Shown here in pieces: positions 50,495 through 59,657 of a stretch of 64,000 bases of DNA. How positions within the stretch are numbered: position 1 is the first letter of the stretch; the number at the start of each line of letters is the position of its first letter. Source of the stretch: Arthrobacter sp. YD4. Lineage in GTDB: Bacteria > Actinomycetota > Actinomycetes > Actinomycetales > Micrococcaceae. The position numbers and the translations under genes are program-made. The stretch covers positions 165,419 through 229,418 of the forward strand of contig NZ_JAUHHD010000002.1 of the NCBI RefSeq assembly GCF_030410515.1, read 5' to 3'. A model generated the notes under the pieces. That model made no database searches. It saw only the letters and a program-made list of their open reading frames with translations, and was not told where the DNA came from.

Positions 50495-50800
50495 CTACAC
50501 CGGCGCCCAGCGGCCGCGGTTGCGCCGCAGCACCGTGAGGTTTCCGGTGAGCGCCACGCGTTCGACGGCGTCGCGCATCATGGCGGCCGCCTCCAGAGCC
50601 TGGCTGTTTTCCGCTGCGTAGGCGGTGGCCTCCACCAGGAAACGCAGGTTCAGCTGCGGGACGCCGCCGGCCAGCTCCAACTGGTGGGCCTCCACGTGGT
50701 GGCGCGTGCCCAGGGCCTCCACCGCCGCGTCCATGACGGCCTCCGGCGGATTCCCCGGCCGGAGCCCGGTGATCTTCAGTCTGGTCTGGAAGGAGGGCAT
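50495..50800 (-). CDS. Conserved small hypothetical protein
   Basis: 101 residues from the ATG at 50800. LKITGLRPGNPPEAVMDAAV, HHVEAHQLELAGGVPQLNLR, FLVEATAYAAENSQALEAAA suggests an alpha/beta fold of ferredoxin-like order. No family recognised. It ends four bases from the DedA gene on the other strand. The 32-bp tandem arrays lie upstream of it. Confidence 0.6.
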   Translation of the reverse strand: MPSFQTRLKITGLRPGNPPEAVMDAAVEALGTRHHVEAHQLELAGGVPQLNLRFLVEATAYAAENSQALEAAAMMRDAVERVALTGNLTVLRRNRGRWAPV

Positions 50801-50830
50801 GGCTCCAGCCTAACCACCCCACCCGACACC

Positions 50831-51055
50831 CGACGCTCCCTCAGATCCAGCCGCCCCCGAGGCGATGCTCCCTCAGATCCTGCCGCCCCCGAGTCGACGC
50901 TCCCTCAGATCCTGCCGCCCCCAGGACGACGCTCCCTCAGATCAAGCGCTTCCTACCGTGAAATTTTCGCCACACCTGAGGGAGCGTCACCAAAAAACCC
51001 GCCACGCCTGAGGGAGCATCACCCCAAAAACCCGCCACACCTGAGGGAGCGTCAC
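50831..51055. repeat. Convergent 32-bp tandem arrays downstream of ppc
   Basis: Four copies of CGACGCTCCCTCAGATC start at 50831, 50863, 50895 and 50927, exactly 32 bases apart, with conserved filler (GCCGCCCCC). After a 30-base unique centre, the inverted core CTGAGGGAGCGTCACC occurs at 50976, 51008 and 51041 (steps 32 and 33), with filler rich in AAAAACCCGCC. The two arrays are complementary at the core, so they can form multiple alternative hairpins. The block ends 11 bases from the ppc stop. It is not a CRISPR: filler is itself repeated. Confidence 0.92.
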
Positions 51056-51066
51056 CAAAGAGCCCC

Positions 51067-53904
51067 TTATCCCGTGTTGCGCAGGCCCGCCGCGACGCCG
51101 TTAACGGTGATCAGCATGGCCCGCTGCAGCCGCTCGTCGATCTCCCCGCCGGTCATCTCGGCGTCGGAGGACCCCGTGCCTGCCGCCCGTATGCGGCGCA
51201 GCAGCTCCACCTGCAGGTAGCTGATCGGGTCCAGGTACTGGTCCCGGATTTCCAGGGAGCGCTTAAGCCCGGGCTGGGCGTCCAGCAGCAGGTTCTCCCC
51301 GGTGAGGGCCCGGACCTCGGCCACGGTGAGGTCGAACTCGGCGCGGATGGCGTGGAAGATCCGGTGCAGTTTCTCCGGGACCAGGGTGGAGACGTAGTAG
51401 CCGGCGATGTCCATGTCCGTCTTGGCCAGCGTCATCTCCACATTGGAGAGCACGGAGCGGAAGAAGTGCCAGTGTTCCATCATCACGGCCAGCTGCTCGG
51501 TGTGGCCGGCCTCGCGGGCGGCCTTCAGCCCGGAGCCGACGCCGAACCAGCCGGGCACGATCTGCCGCGACTGGGTCCAGCCGAAGACCCACGGGATCGC
51601 CCGCAGCCCCTCCAGCCCGGCGCCGGAATCTGGGCGCTTGGATGGCCGCGAGCCGATGTTCAGCGAGCCGAGCTGCTCCACGGGGGTGGAGGCCACGAAG
51701 TAGGCCGGCAGGTCCGGGTCGTCGATCAGGCTGCGGTAGCGGGCGAACGCGGCGTCGGAGACGGTGTCCATGACGTGGCCGTAGCGCTCGCGCTGGTCCT
51801 TGGTGGTGCGCGGCGCCCGGTGCAGCGCGGACCCCTGCAGGACGGCGGCCAGGGAGAGTTCGAGATTCTCGCGGGCCAGTTCGGGCAGCGAGTACTTGTC
51901 CGCGATGACCTCGCCCTGCTCGGTGAACTTGATCTCGCCGTCGAGCACGCCGTTCGGCTGCGCCAGGATCGCGTCGTAGGTGGGACCGCCGCCGCGGCCC
52001 ACGGACCCGCCGCGGCCGTGGAAGAGCCGCACCCGGACACCGTGCTTGGCGGCGACGTCGCGCAGTTTGCTCTGGGTCTTGTGGATTTCCCACTGGCTGG
52101 TGATGACGCCGGATTCCTTGTTGGAGTCCGAGTAGCCGAGCATGATTTCCTGCACGTCGCCGCGGAGCCGGACCAGCTCGCGGTAGGAGGAGTTGGAGAG
52201 CAGCGCGTCCACGATCTCGGCGGAGGCGCGGAGTTCCTCGACGGTTTCCAACAGCGGCGCGAAGCCCAGCTTGGCGTACGGCGCCTCGCCGAAGAGGCTC
52301 ACCAGGCCGGCCTCGCGGGCCAGGACGGCCGCGGCGAGGACGTCGTCGGCGCCGCGGGTCATGGAGATGATGTAGGTTTCGACGACGTCGGGGCCGAAGG
52401 TGCGCAGCCCGCGGCGGATTTCGCGGAAGACGTCATAGGTGCCGTCCGCGGCGCCGTCGAGCTTGATCGGGTGGCCGGAGAGCGGCCGGCGGGAGGCCAG
52501 CTCGGCGCCGAGCACCTCCAGCCGCTGGGCCCGGCTCAGCTCGGCGTAGCGCACACCGGGTCCGCCCAGCCGGTCCATCAGCTGGCCGACGGCGTCGTGG
52601 TGGTGGTCGGCGTGTTCGCGGATGTCGAGGGTGGCCAGGTGCAGGCCGAAGGAGGCCGCGGCGCGCCGGACCCGGGCCAGGGCGCCGTCGGCGGCCAGCG
52701 CGCCCTGGTGGTTCCGCAGCGAGGTGTCCAGGAGCTCGAGCTCGGCCAGCAGTTCGGCGGTGGCGGCGTAATCGCGGCCGGGTTCGTGCGTGGACCCGGC
52801 GGCCACGCGGCGGCGGGTGTTCAGCAGCTTGGCCTTGATGCAGGTGAGCTTGAGCCGGTAGGGCTCCTGGGCGTTCAGCTCCAGCACGCGGCGGTCCAGG
52901 CCGGGCAGGTTCTTGAGGTCGACGTCGATCGAGTCCAGCAGCGCCTGGTCGGCGCCGGCCAGGGCGGTGGAGTTCGAGAGCATCGAGATCAGCCCGTCGA
53001 TCAGCTCGATGCAGATCCGGACGGCGTGCTGGTTCTGGATCTGCAGGATCTCGCGGGTGACGGCGGCGGTGACATTGGGGTTGCCGTCCCGGTCCCCGCC
53101 GATCCAGGAGCCGAAGCGGACCGGCGCCGTGCCCACCGGCAGGGTCACGCCGTGCTCGGCCAGCAGGTCCGCGAAGTCGGACATCAGTTCCGGCATCGCA
53201 TCCGTCAGGATCCCGGTCAGGTAGTAGATCGCGTTCCGTGCCTCGTCCACCGGGGTGGGCCGGACCTGGCGGAGCTCGTCGGTCTGCCACATCTGGTCGA
53301 TCACCTCGGCGAGCTGCCGGTCCTGGCGGCGGCGGGCGGGGGTTCCCTCGGCGGTGGGCTGGGCCAGGATGTCCGAGAGCCGCCGGACCTTGTCCAGCAC
53401 CGAGCGGCGGGAGGCCTCGGTGGGGTGGGCGGTGAAGATCGGCCGGAGGTCGAGGGCGTTGACCACGTCCTGCAGCACGCCGGTGCCGGCCTTCTCGGCG
53501 ATCTCGGCGATCGTCTTGGCCAGCCAGCCGTCCTTTTCCTGGCGGTTGCGCAGCCCGCGGACCCGGTGGACCTGCTCGGCGGCGTTGACCAGGTGGAAAT
53601 AGAAGGCGAAGGCGCGCACCAGGTCGGTGGCCTGGTCCAGCGGCAGGGAGCCGAGGAGTTCGCGGACCTGGGCGACGACGTCGTACGAGCTCCAGGGGCC
53701 GGTGGCGTCCGCGCCGCCCCGGGCGGCTTCCTTCGATTCCTTGGTCAGCAGCCGCACCTGCTCCACGAGGTCGAGGAGCTCGGGGCCGTGCTGGCGGACC
53801 AGGGATTCGCCCAGGAGCGTGGACACCCGGCGGACGTCGGCGCGCAGTTCGGCGGCGAGGTCGTCGGCCAGCTCGAGGCCGGAGGTCAGTGCAGTGTCAG
53901 CCAT
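51067..53904 (-). CDS. ppc: Phosphoenolpyruvate carboxylase
   Basis: 945 residues from the ATG at 53904 (the frame opens at a GTG at 53940). It carboxylates phosphoenolpyruvate to oxaloacetate, refilling the TCA cycle. Signature blocks: [14 protein letters not shown] with catalytic His, [42 protein letters not shown] with the PEP-binding His/Arg loop, and the C-terminal end RNTG. Full length, no break. Single gene; the tandem 32-bp arrays lie immediately downstream. Confidence 0.97.
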   Translation of the reverse strand: MADTALTSGLELADDLAAELRADVRRVSTLLGESLVRQHGPELLDLVEQVRLLTKESKEAARGGADATGPWSSYDVVAQVRELLGSLPLDQATDLVRAFAFYFHLVNAAEQVHRVRGLRNRQEKDGWLAKTIAEIAEKAGTGVLQDVVNALDLRPIFTAHPTEASRRSVLDKVRRLSDILAQPTAEGTPARRRQDRQLAEVIDQMWQTDELRQVRPTPVDEARNAIYYLTGILTDAMPELMSDFADLLAEHGVTLPVGTAPVRFGSWIGGDRDGNPNVTAAVTREILQIQNQHAVRICIELIDGLISMLSNSTALAGADQALLDSIDVDLKNLPGLDRRVLELNAQEPYRLKLTCIKAKLLNTRRRVAAGSTHEPGRDYAATAELLAELELLDTSLRNHQGALAADGALARVRRAAASFGLHLATLDIREHADHHHDAVGQLMDRLGGPGVRYAELSRAQRLEVLGAELASRRPLSGHPIKLDGAADGTYDVFREIRRGLRTFGPDVVETYIISMTRGADDVLAAAVLAREAGLVSLFGEAPYAKLGFAPLLETVEELRASAEIVDALLSNSSYRELVRLRGDVQEIMLGYSDSNKESGVITSQWEIHKTQSKLRDVAAKHGVRVRLFHGRGGSVGRGGGPTYDAILAQPNGVLDGEIKFTEQGEVIADKYSLPELARENLELSLAAVLQGSALHRAPRTTKDQRERYGHVMDTVSDAAFARYRSLIDDPDLPAYFVASTPVEQLGSLNIGSRPSKRPDSGAGLEGLRAIPWVFGWTQSRQIVPGWFGVGSGLKAAREAGHTEQLAVMMEHWHFFRSVLSNVEMTLAKTDMDIAGYYVSTLVPEKLHRIFHAIRAEFDLTVAEVRALTGENLLLDAQPGLKRSLEIRDQYLDPISYLQVELLRRIRAAGTGSSDAEMTGGEIDERLQRAMLITVNGVAAGLRNTG

Positions 53905-54032
53905 GGAAGCATCTTTCGAGGTTCGAGGTGGCTCGTACACTGCGCTGGATACTGTGAGCCGGGTTACCTCTGGGATGTTACCCGCCTCACGCGCCGCGTG
54001 GGGAATCGGTTCCGTCTATTGGGCCGGGGGTA

Positions 54033-54887
54033 TCAGGCCGTCCGGCGCCTGACTTCGATCCGCCCCTCATTGATCCTGGTGTCATAGGCCGGCTGCGGCC
54101 GGGTAGCCGGGCCCCGGACCACGGTGCCGTCGGCCAGCCGGAATGTGCTGCCGTGCCAGGGGCAGACCACGCAACCGTTGTCGACCGTGCCCTTCTCCAG
54201 CGGCCCGCCGGCGTGGCTGCACACACTGTCGACGGCGAGTATCGCCGCGCCAGTCCGGCACAGGAGGACGGTGACCTTGCCCGCCTCGACCTTGCGCGAC
54301 CCGCCCTCGGGGAGTTCGGCGTCGTCGAGCACCGGAGTCCACTTCGAGGGGCCGTTCCGGTCCGCGGTCCTGTTGACGTTGACCGCGTTGGCGAAGCTCA
54401 GGTGGCCGCCGAGGAACCCGCCAAAGGTCAGGACGCCCAGCCCCGCCAGGCCCAGGGCCGTCCCCGCGCCGCGGTTGCCCCGGAAGCGGGCGGCGCTGGA
54501 GCACGCGTAGAGACCCAGGGCCACGGTGTTCACCGCGGCATGGACCAGCCCCACCCGTCGCGGTTTTCCGGCCGTGTCCGACCAGTCGTTGAGGCCGGCC
54601 GCCGCCGTCGGAACGGCTGCGGCGATCCCCACGGTCACCAACAGGTCCGCAGCCGGTTCCATCTCCCTGCCACCCACGGTGTCCAGGAGGGACGCCATGG
54701 TCCACGCGCCGATCGGGATATCCGTGAGCAGGGGGTGCAGCGGGTGGCCTAGGACGGTGCCGCTGAGCAGGTTGCGGACGGCGCGGGGCTGCACAGCCTT
54801 GCCGACCAGGCCGGCGAGGGCGGACGCCGGACCATCCAGCCCGTCGAAGCGTTCGATGGCGGCGACGACGGAATCCATCGGGTTCAT
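54033..54887 (-). CDS. DUF2231 membrane domain fused to a Rieske ferredoxin domain
   Basis: 284 residues from the ATG at 54887, preceded by GAGGAG. Residues 1-170 hold four membrane helices with LGHPLHPLLTDIPIGAWTMA (the DUF2231 motif). Residues 185-284 form a Rieske domain: VCSHAGGPLEKGT and CVVCPWHGSTF give C-x-H and C-x2-H ligands for a [2Fe-2S] cluster. The fusion puts a Rieske centre at the membrane, suggesting electron transfer, partner unknown. Confidence 0.92.
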   Translation of the reverse strand: MNPMDSVVAAIERFDGLDGPASALAGLVGKAVQPRAVRNLLSGTVLGHPLHPLLTDIPIGAWTMASLLDTVGGREMEPAADLLVTVGIAAAVPTAAAGLNDWSDTAGKPRRVGLVHAAVNTVALGLYACSSAARFRGNRGAGTALGLAGLGVLTFGGFLGGHLSFANAVNVNRTADRNGPSKWTPVLDDAELPEGGSRKVEAGKVTVLLCRTGAAILAVDSVCSHAGGPLEKGTVDNGCVVCPWHGSTFRLADGTVVRGPATRPQPAYDTRINEGRIEVRRRTA

Positions 54888-55076
54888 AACGGCTCCTCGG
54901 ATGGCGGGCGAAGGACCGCACAGCACGGGAGGCTGCCGGTCGCCTGAGGCGGCCCGGCGCTGCCGGGCCGCCGGATGGACCCAGTGTTCCACCCGGGCCG
55001 CTTCAAGGCCCGGGACCTTTGGCCCCGGATCCCGCTGCGGGGACCTCCCGGGTCCCCGCCTCCCCGCGAGCCGTCC

Positions 55077-55757
55077 CTAGCGCGCGATCTTGAAGTTGAA
55101 GTCCGCGTTGCCCAGCGCTCCCCAGAGCCGCAGCCAGACCGGCAGCAGCATCTCGGTGCCGCGGGCGGTGGTGATGTCGCCGAGGTCGATGATGTCGCGG
55201 TGGCCCAGCTCGGCGAGCAGGCCGGAGACCTGGGCCTTGGCCTCGGCGTCGTTGCCGGAGACGAACACGGAGTGGTCGCCGCCTGCCACACTGGCGGGGT
55301 CCACCATCACGGAGGCGTTCATGGTGTTCAGCGTCTTGACCACCCGGGCCGCCGGGAAGGCGCGCTGCAGCTGCTCGCCGAGGCTGTCCGTGTTCACCGG
55401 GTTCAGCGACGGCGGGAAGCCCTGGGAGAAGTCCAGCGGGTTGGCGATGTCCATGATGACCTTGCCGGCCAGATTCTCCTCGCCGGCTGCGGTGAGGGCG
55501 GGGAGGGAGCCGGAGCCATTGGTGGCGTTGACGATCAGGTCCGCCCCGGCGGCGGCGTCGGCGAAGGTGGTCAGCCGGATGCCGGGGTGCTCGGCGTGCC
55601 ACTGGGCGAAGGGGACGCCACCCATGGGGCCGGCCTCGGTACGGGCCAGGGTGGCTTCCGGGTCGCGGGTGCCGATGACGACGTCGTGGCCGAGCGCGAC
55701 GAGGGCGGCGGCGACGGCGGGGCCGACGGTTCCGGTGCCGAAGACTGCGATGTTCAT
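55077..55757 (-). CDS. NAD(P)-binding F420/NADP oxidoreductase-like protein
   Basis: 226 residues from the ATG at 55757. The Rossmann start MNIAVFGTGTVGPAVAAALV contains GxGxxG, GTRDPEATLAR the 2' phosphate region (Thr-Arg), and later VVKTLNTMNASVMVDP with HSVFVSGNDAEAKAQV, the layout of F420-dependent NADP reductases and related dinucleotide-binding proteins. Substrate unknown. It is divergent from a TetR regulator and the intergenic region has three operator-like palindromes. Confidence 0.9.
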   Translation of the reverse strand: MNIAVFGTGTVGPAVAAALVALGHDVVIGTRDPEATLARTEAGPMGGVPFAQWHAEHPGIRLTTFADAAAGADLIVNATNGSGSLPALTAAGEENLAGKVIMDIANPLDFSQGFPPSLNPVNTDSLGEQLQRAFPAARVVKTLNTMNASVMVDPASVAGGDHSVFVSGNDAEAKAQVSGLLAELGHRDIIDLGDITTARGTEMLLPVWLRLWGALGNADFNFKIAR

Positions 55758-55788
55758 GGTGACCTCACTGGAGACGGGAATTCTTGGC

Positions 55789-55869
55789 AGACAGGTTTGT
55801 CTACCTCTTTCCGGGACGCTATCAGACAGATCTGTCTATGCACAAGAGCGCGCAGACAGACCGGTCTGT
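55789..55869. promoter_or_regulatory. Three operator-like palindromes for the TetR regulator
   Basis: AGACAGGTTTGTCT at 55789-55802, AGACAGATCTGTCT at 55824-55837 (perfect) and ACAGACCGGTCTGT at 55856-55869 (perfect). Each contains inverted AGACAG or ACAGAC halves. They fill the 123-bp divergent region between the oxidoreductase and TetR genes; the third ends 11 bases before the regulator's start. A single repressor family member probably binds all three. Confidence 0.8.
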
Positions 55870-55880
55870 AGCATGGAGGT

Positions 55881-56501
55881 ATGAGTCCAGCAGCAGCACC
55901 CGCCCCGGCCGCACCGCAGGCGGTCCGCACGCCCGCCGGCCAGGCGCGGGAGAGGATCCTGGCCACGGCCTTCCGGTTGTTCTACGCCCACGGCCTGCGG
56001 GCCGCGGGGATCGATACGATCATCGCCGAATCCGGCGTCGCCAAGGCCACGTTCTACAAGTACTTTCCTGCCAAGGACGACCTGATCCTGGCCTACCTGG
56101 AGCACGTGGACGGGGTCTGGTCCGGGCAGCTGCACGCCGCCGCCGAGGCCGCCGGACCGGAGCCGGCCCGCGAGCTGGTGGGCCTGTTCGACGCGCTCAC
56201 CACGGCCTGCCGCCGCGACGGCTACCGCGGCTGCGCCTTCATCAACGCCGCCGCCGAGTCCCCCTCCGGCACCCGCGCGCACGAGCGGACAGTCGCACAC
56301 AAGCAGTCCATCCTTGCCTGGATCACCGAGCTGGCCGAACGGGCCGGCGCCGGGAATCCGGAGGCCCTCGCCCGCAGCCTGACCCTGATCCTCGACGGCG
56401 GCCTGGCCAGCGGGGTGCTCGACGCCGACCCCGCCGCCGCGGCCGCCGCCAAGGCCACGGCCGAGCAGCTGGTGGCCGCCGCCGTCGCCGTCCCCCGCTG
56501 A
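55881..56501 (+). CDS. TetR/AcrR-family regulator
   Basis: 206 residues from the ATG at 55881 with GGAGG upstream. After a 25-residue Ala/Pro-rich lead, the HTH reads ARERILATAFRLFYAHGLRA, IDTIIAESGVAKATFYKYFP, AKDDLILAYLE, a complete TetR domain. The ligand domain is helical with FINAAAESPSG. It likely represses both itself and the divergent oxidoreductase through the palindromes. Inducer unknown. Confidence 0.92.
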   Translation: MSPAAAPAPAAPQAVRTPAGQARERILATAFRLFYAHGLRAAGIDTIIAESGVAKATFYKYFPAKDDLILAYLEHVDGVWSGQLHAAAEAAGPEPARELVGLFDALTTACRRDGYRGCAFINAAAESPSGTRAHERTVAHKQSILAWITELAERAGAGNPEALARSLTLILDGGLASGVLDADPAAAAAAKATAEQLVAAAVAVPR

Positions 56502-56570
56502 CCCGCCCCGCTCCCCACCCCTCCCCACCCACCCAACTAACTCGCAGTAGTTGGGCAGAAACCCCCGGAG

Positions 56571-57431
56571 ATGACAATGACCCCCGCAGACGCGCAGAAC
56601 GCCGACCCGCAGCTGGCCCGTTGGCGGCGGTTCCGCACCAACCGCGACGCCGCCCTGGCCACCGAATACGGCTGGCTGACCCTGACGTCGTTCCAGTGGC
56701 TCGCGGATGAGGCGTCCGCCCTTGAGCTGGTTCCGGGCCTCTGGTGGACGGACGGCACGACGGCGTTCCTCACCGCCGCGGCCTCGGACGGACTGACCCT
56801 GGTGGAGACCGGAGAGCCGGTGGACGGGACCATCAGCGCGGGTTTGGCCGACGAGGAATCCCTGATCTGGGTGCAGTTCGGCGGCGACGACGGCAAGCGG
56901 GTGCGGGTGGAGCTGGCCATGCGTGGCGGGAAGTACGCCATCCGGACCCGCGACTCCCGGTCCCCGGTGTTCACCGGCTTCGGCGGTGTCCCCACCTTCG
57001 GCTACCGGCCGGACCTTGTGGTCGAGGCGCGGTTCGAGCCGTACCCGGAGCCGGTGGACGTCCCGATCGGCACCGCGAACCCGCTGGTGGACGGGGTGCA
57101 CCGCAGCGTCGGCGAACTCGTCTTCCGACTGCCCGGCAGCAACCCTGAGTACCGACTGCAGGCCGAGGAGGAGAAACTCGGGGCCCTGACGGTGACGTTC
57201 CACGACGAAACGAACGGCGACTCGACCGACGAGTGGCGCAAGGTCTCCACCGCCCGCCCAAGGCCGGACGGCAAAGTGGTCCTGGACTTCAACCGGGCCA
57301 TCAACTACCCCAGCGCCTTCACCCCGTACGGCACCTGCCCTATGCCGGTGAAGAACAACAGCCTGGACTACCGGATCGAGGCCGGGGAACGGGTGCCTGA
57401 CGGCGCCCCGGAGGACGCCGCCGGCAACTGA
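56571..57431 (+). CDS. DUF1684 domain protein
   Basis: 286 residues from the ATG at 56571 (second ATG at 56577). WRRFRTNRDAALATEYGWLT near the start, and FNRAINYPSAFTPYGTCPMP near the end are the DUF1684 hallmarks. Mostly beta. Function unknown. It follows the TetR gene by 69 bases and might be co-transcribed. Its stop is nine bases from the convergent acyl-CoA dehydrogenase gene. Confidence 0.9.
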   Translation: MTMTPADAQNADPQLARWRRFRTNRDAALATEYGWLTLTSFQWLADEASALELVPGLWWTDGTTAFLTAAASDGLTLVETGEPVDGTISAGLADEESLIWVQFGGDDGKRVRVELAMRGGKYAIRTRDSRSPVFTGFGGVPTFGYRPDLVVEARFEPYPEPVDVPIGTANPLVDGVHRSVGELVFRLPGSNPEYRLQAEEEKLGALTVTFHDETNGDSTDEWRKVSTARPRPDGKVVLDFNRAINYPSAFTPYGTCPMPVKNNSLDYRIEAGERVPDGAPEDAAGN

Positions 57432-57440
57432 ACGAGTGCC

Positions 57441-58703
57441 TTAGACGATCGCCGAGACCCCGGTGACGGCCCGGCCGGCGATCAGGGTGTTGATCTCGAA
57501 GGAGCCCTCATAGGTGTAGATCGCCTCGGCGTCGGCGAAGATCTTGGCCATCCGGTAGTCGGTGACTATTCCGTTGCCACCCAGCAGCGACCGCCCCATC
57601 GCCACCGTCTCCCGCATCCGGGCGCTGGCGTAGGACTTCGCGAGGGCCACCTGCGGCATGTCCGCGGCGCCGGCGTCCTCCAGCTGGGCAATCCGCACCA
57701 TCATCCCGGTACTCGCCACCGCATTGCCCAGCATGGTCACCAGCTGCTGCTGAACCAGTTGGAATTTCGCCAGCGGCCGGCCGAACTGGCGGCGTTCGAC
57801 GGCGTACTGCCGGGCGACGTCGAACGCGGCCAGCTGCTGGCCCACCGCCTGCCACGCCACCATGATCCGGGAGCCGCGCAGCAGCTCGTTGGTGTCCTCA
57901 AAGCTGCTGATGCCGGCGAAGCGGTCCGCTTCGGCCACCCGCACGTCGGTGAAGACGATGTCCGCGTTCTGCACGGTCCGCAGCGCGATCTTGTTCTCGA
58001 TCCGGCTGCGGCTCACCCCGGGGAGGGTGGCGTCGACGATGAAGCCGCGGATGGCGCCGTCGGCCTCGTCGCGGGCCCAGACAAGCATGTAGTCGCAGAA
58101 GGTGCCGTTGCCGATCCAGCGCTTGGCGCCGTTGAGCACCCAGTAATCGCCCTCGTCCCCGCCGGAGACGCGCCGGGCGCTGGTTTCCATGCCGCCGGCG
58201 ACGTCGGAGCCGTGGTTCGGTTCGGTCAGGGCGAAGGCGCCGGTGGTGCGCAGGCTGGCCGCGTCCGCCAGCAGCCGGGAACGCTGGTCCTCGGAACCGA
58301 ACTCGTAGAGCGACTCGACGAACAGGTCGTGGTGCACCAGGAAGAAGGTGGCCAGGGAGGTGTCCGCCCGGGTGATCTCGGCGATGACGATCCCGGCGAA
58401 GAGGTTGCTGTAGCCGCGCTGGACCGGCGTGCTGAGCTCCAGGGCGGCGAGCTTGGGCAGGATGTGCGCGGGGAATTCGGCGCGGTTCCACCATTCCTCC
58501 GCATAGGGCGCCACCTCGCGGGCCAGGAAGCCGCGCAGTTCGGCCAGCTTGGCGCGTTCGACGTCGCTGAGCAGCGCCTCGTAGCCGAAGAAGTCCGCGC
58601 CGGGCAGGTCGCGAAGCTCGTCGGCGGCCCCGGAAGCGGCCACCTCCTGCGCCCGGCCCGCCTGCGCCTGCCCTCCTTGCACCCGGTCCATCGCGAGCGT
58701 CAC
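57441..58703 (-). CDS. Acyl-CoA dehydrogenase family protein
   Basis: 420 residues from the GTG at 58703, which overlaps the SDR stop (GTGA); an ATG at 58691 is the alternative. ACAD fold: [20 protein letters not shown] (FAD/substrate), [31 protein letters not shown], and [18 protein letters not shown], whose Glu fits the catalytic base position of glutaryl-CoA dehydrogenase-like members. It oxidises an acyl-CoA; chain specificity unknown. Coupled to the SDR gene upstream, suggesting a short beta-oxidation-like set. Confidence 0.92.
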   Translation of the reverse strand: MTLAMDRVQGGQAQAGRAQEVAASGAADELRDLPGADFFGYEALLSDVERAKLAELRGFLAREVAPYAEEWWNRAEFPAHILPKLAALELSTPVQRGYSNLFAGIVIAEITRADTSLATFFLVHHDLFVESLYEFGSEDQRSRLLADAASLRTTGAFALTEPNHGSDVAGGMETSARRVSGGDEGDYWVLNGAKRWIGNGTFCDYMLVWARDEADGAIRGFIVDATLPGVSRSRIENKIALRTVQNADIVFTDVRVAEADRFAGISSFEDTNELLRGSRIMVAWQAVGQQLAAFDVARQYAVERRQFGRPLAKFQLVQQQLVTMLGNAVASTGMMVRIAQLEDAGAADMPQVALAKSYASARMRETVAMGRSLLGGNGIVTDYRMAKIFADAEAIYTYEGSFEINTLIAGRAVTGVSAIV

Positions 58704-59497
58704 TTCGGGCCCATCCGGATGGCGCCGTCCAGCCGGATGGTCTCGCCGTTGAGCATGGCGTTGTCCACGATGTGCGCGGCGAGGTTGGCGTACTCCGCGG
58801 GCCGGCCCAGCCGGGACGGGTGCGGCACCTGGTGGCCCAGGGAGTCCTGCGCCTCCTGCGGCAGCCCGGCCATCATGGGGGTCTCGAAGATGCCCGGCGC
58901 GATGGTCACCACGCGGATCAGTGAGCGCGCCAGTTCGCGGGCGATCGGCAGCGTCATGGCGGCGACGGCGCCCTTGGAGGCCGCATAGGCGGGCTGGCCG
59001 ATCTGGCCGTCGAAGGCCGCGACGGAGGCGGTGTTGATGATGACGCCGCGTTCGGGGCCGCCGAGCTCCGTGGCCACCGGCTCGGTGGCGGCCATCGCGG
59101 CGGCGGCCAGCCGGATGACGTTGAAGGTGCCCACCAGATTGACCTGGATGACGCGGTTGAAGGCCTCCAGCGGCAGAACGCCGTCGCGGCCCAGGACCTT
59201 GCCCGGGGTGCCGATCCCCGCGCAGTTCACCACGATGCGCAGCGGGCCCAGCTCCGCGGCGGCGTCGACGGCTTCCTGCACCTGCTCCTCGTTGGTGACG
59301 TCCGCGGGCACGAACACGGCCCGGTTCCCGGCGGCACTTTCCATCCCGTTCAGTTCGGCGGCGAGGCCCTCCCCCGCGGCGCCGGGCAGGTCCACCAGGA
59401 CCACCGAGGCCCCGGCGTCGAAGAGCCTGCGTGCGGTGGCGGCGCCCAGCCCGGACGCGCCGCCCGTGATCAGTGCGACGGTACCCAAGACGTCCAT
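58700..59497 (-). CDS. Short-chain dehydrogenase (3-hydroxyacyl-CoA dehydrogenase-like)
   Basis: 265 residues from the ATG at 59497. [15 protein letters not shown] is the NAD-binding Gly motif, DLPG follows beta-2 (NAD preference), NCAGIGTPG, the catalytic Ser in [12 protein letters not shown], and YAASKGAV with Tyr and Lys. The order and length resemble type-II 3-hydroxyacyl-CoA dehydrogenases (HSD17B10-like). It pairs with the acyl-CoA dehydrogenase gene. The AGTTA-N8-TAACT repeat at 59569-59586 may regulate the operon. Confidence 0.9.
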   Translation of the reverse strand: MDVLGTVALITGGASGLGAATARRLFDAGASVVLVDLPGAAGEGLAAELNGMESAAGNRAVFVPADVTNEEQVQEAVDAAAELGPLRIVVNCAGIGTPGKVLGRDGVLPLEAFNRVIQVNLVGTFNVIRLAAAAMAATEPVATELGGPERGVIINTASVAAFDGQIGQPAYAASKGAVAAMTLPIARELARSLIRVVTIAPGIFETPMMAGLPQEAQDSLGHQVPHPSRLGRPAEYANLAAHIVDNAMLNGETIRLDGAIRMGPK

Positions 59498-59568
59498 ACA
59501 TCCTCCTTGATGTGGAAACCCCTGCCCGGTCGCACAAGGCCGGCCGGGCCGCGGCGTCCGGAAACGTT

Positions 59569-59586
59569 AGTTAGTACACGTTAACT
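59569..59586. promoter_or_regulatory. Possible operator upstream of the SDR/acyl-CoA dehydrogenase operon
   Basis: AGTTA and TAACT form a 5-bp inverted repeat around ACACGT-containing bases in an otherwise GC-rich spacer, about 70 bases upstream of the SDR start and 72 before the GH76 start. It resembles fatty-acid/lipid regulator sites in being AT-rich with a central CACGT, but no regulator gene is adjacent. Confidence 0.35.
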
Positions 59587-59657
59587 GGAATTGACACAGA
59601 GCGCACCCATTCGTGGAGATTCAGCGCCGCGGGCGCCCCCGCCACTACTCTGGGACC

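Noticed and set aside
50831..51055. CRISPR array
   Set aside because: Period is 32 bases including the filler, the filler is itself conserved, and the array reverses orientation; no cas genes nearby.
51352..54087. 911-codon plus-strand frame opposite ppc
   Set aside because: Shadow of the third-position GC bias of ppc; no domain, Gly/Gln/His-rich composition.
57441..59537. 698-residue fusion of SDR and acyl-CoA dehydrogenase
   Set aside because: The first half is a frame shadow of the SDR gene; the dehydrogenase proper starts at the GTGA overlap at 58703.
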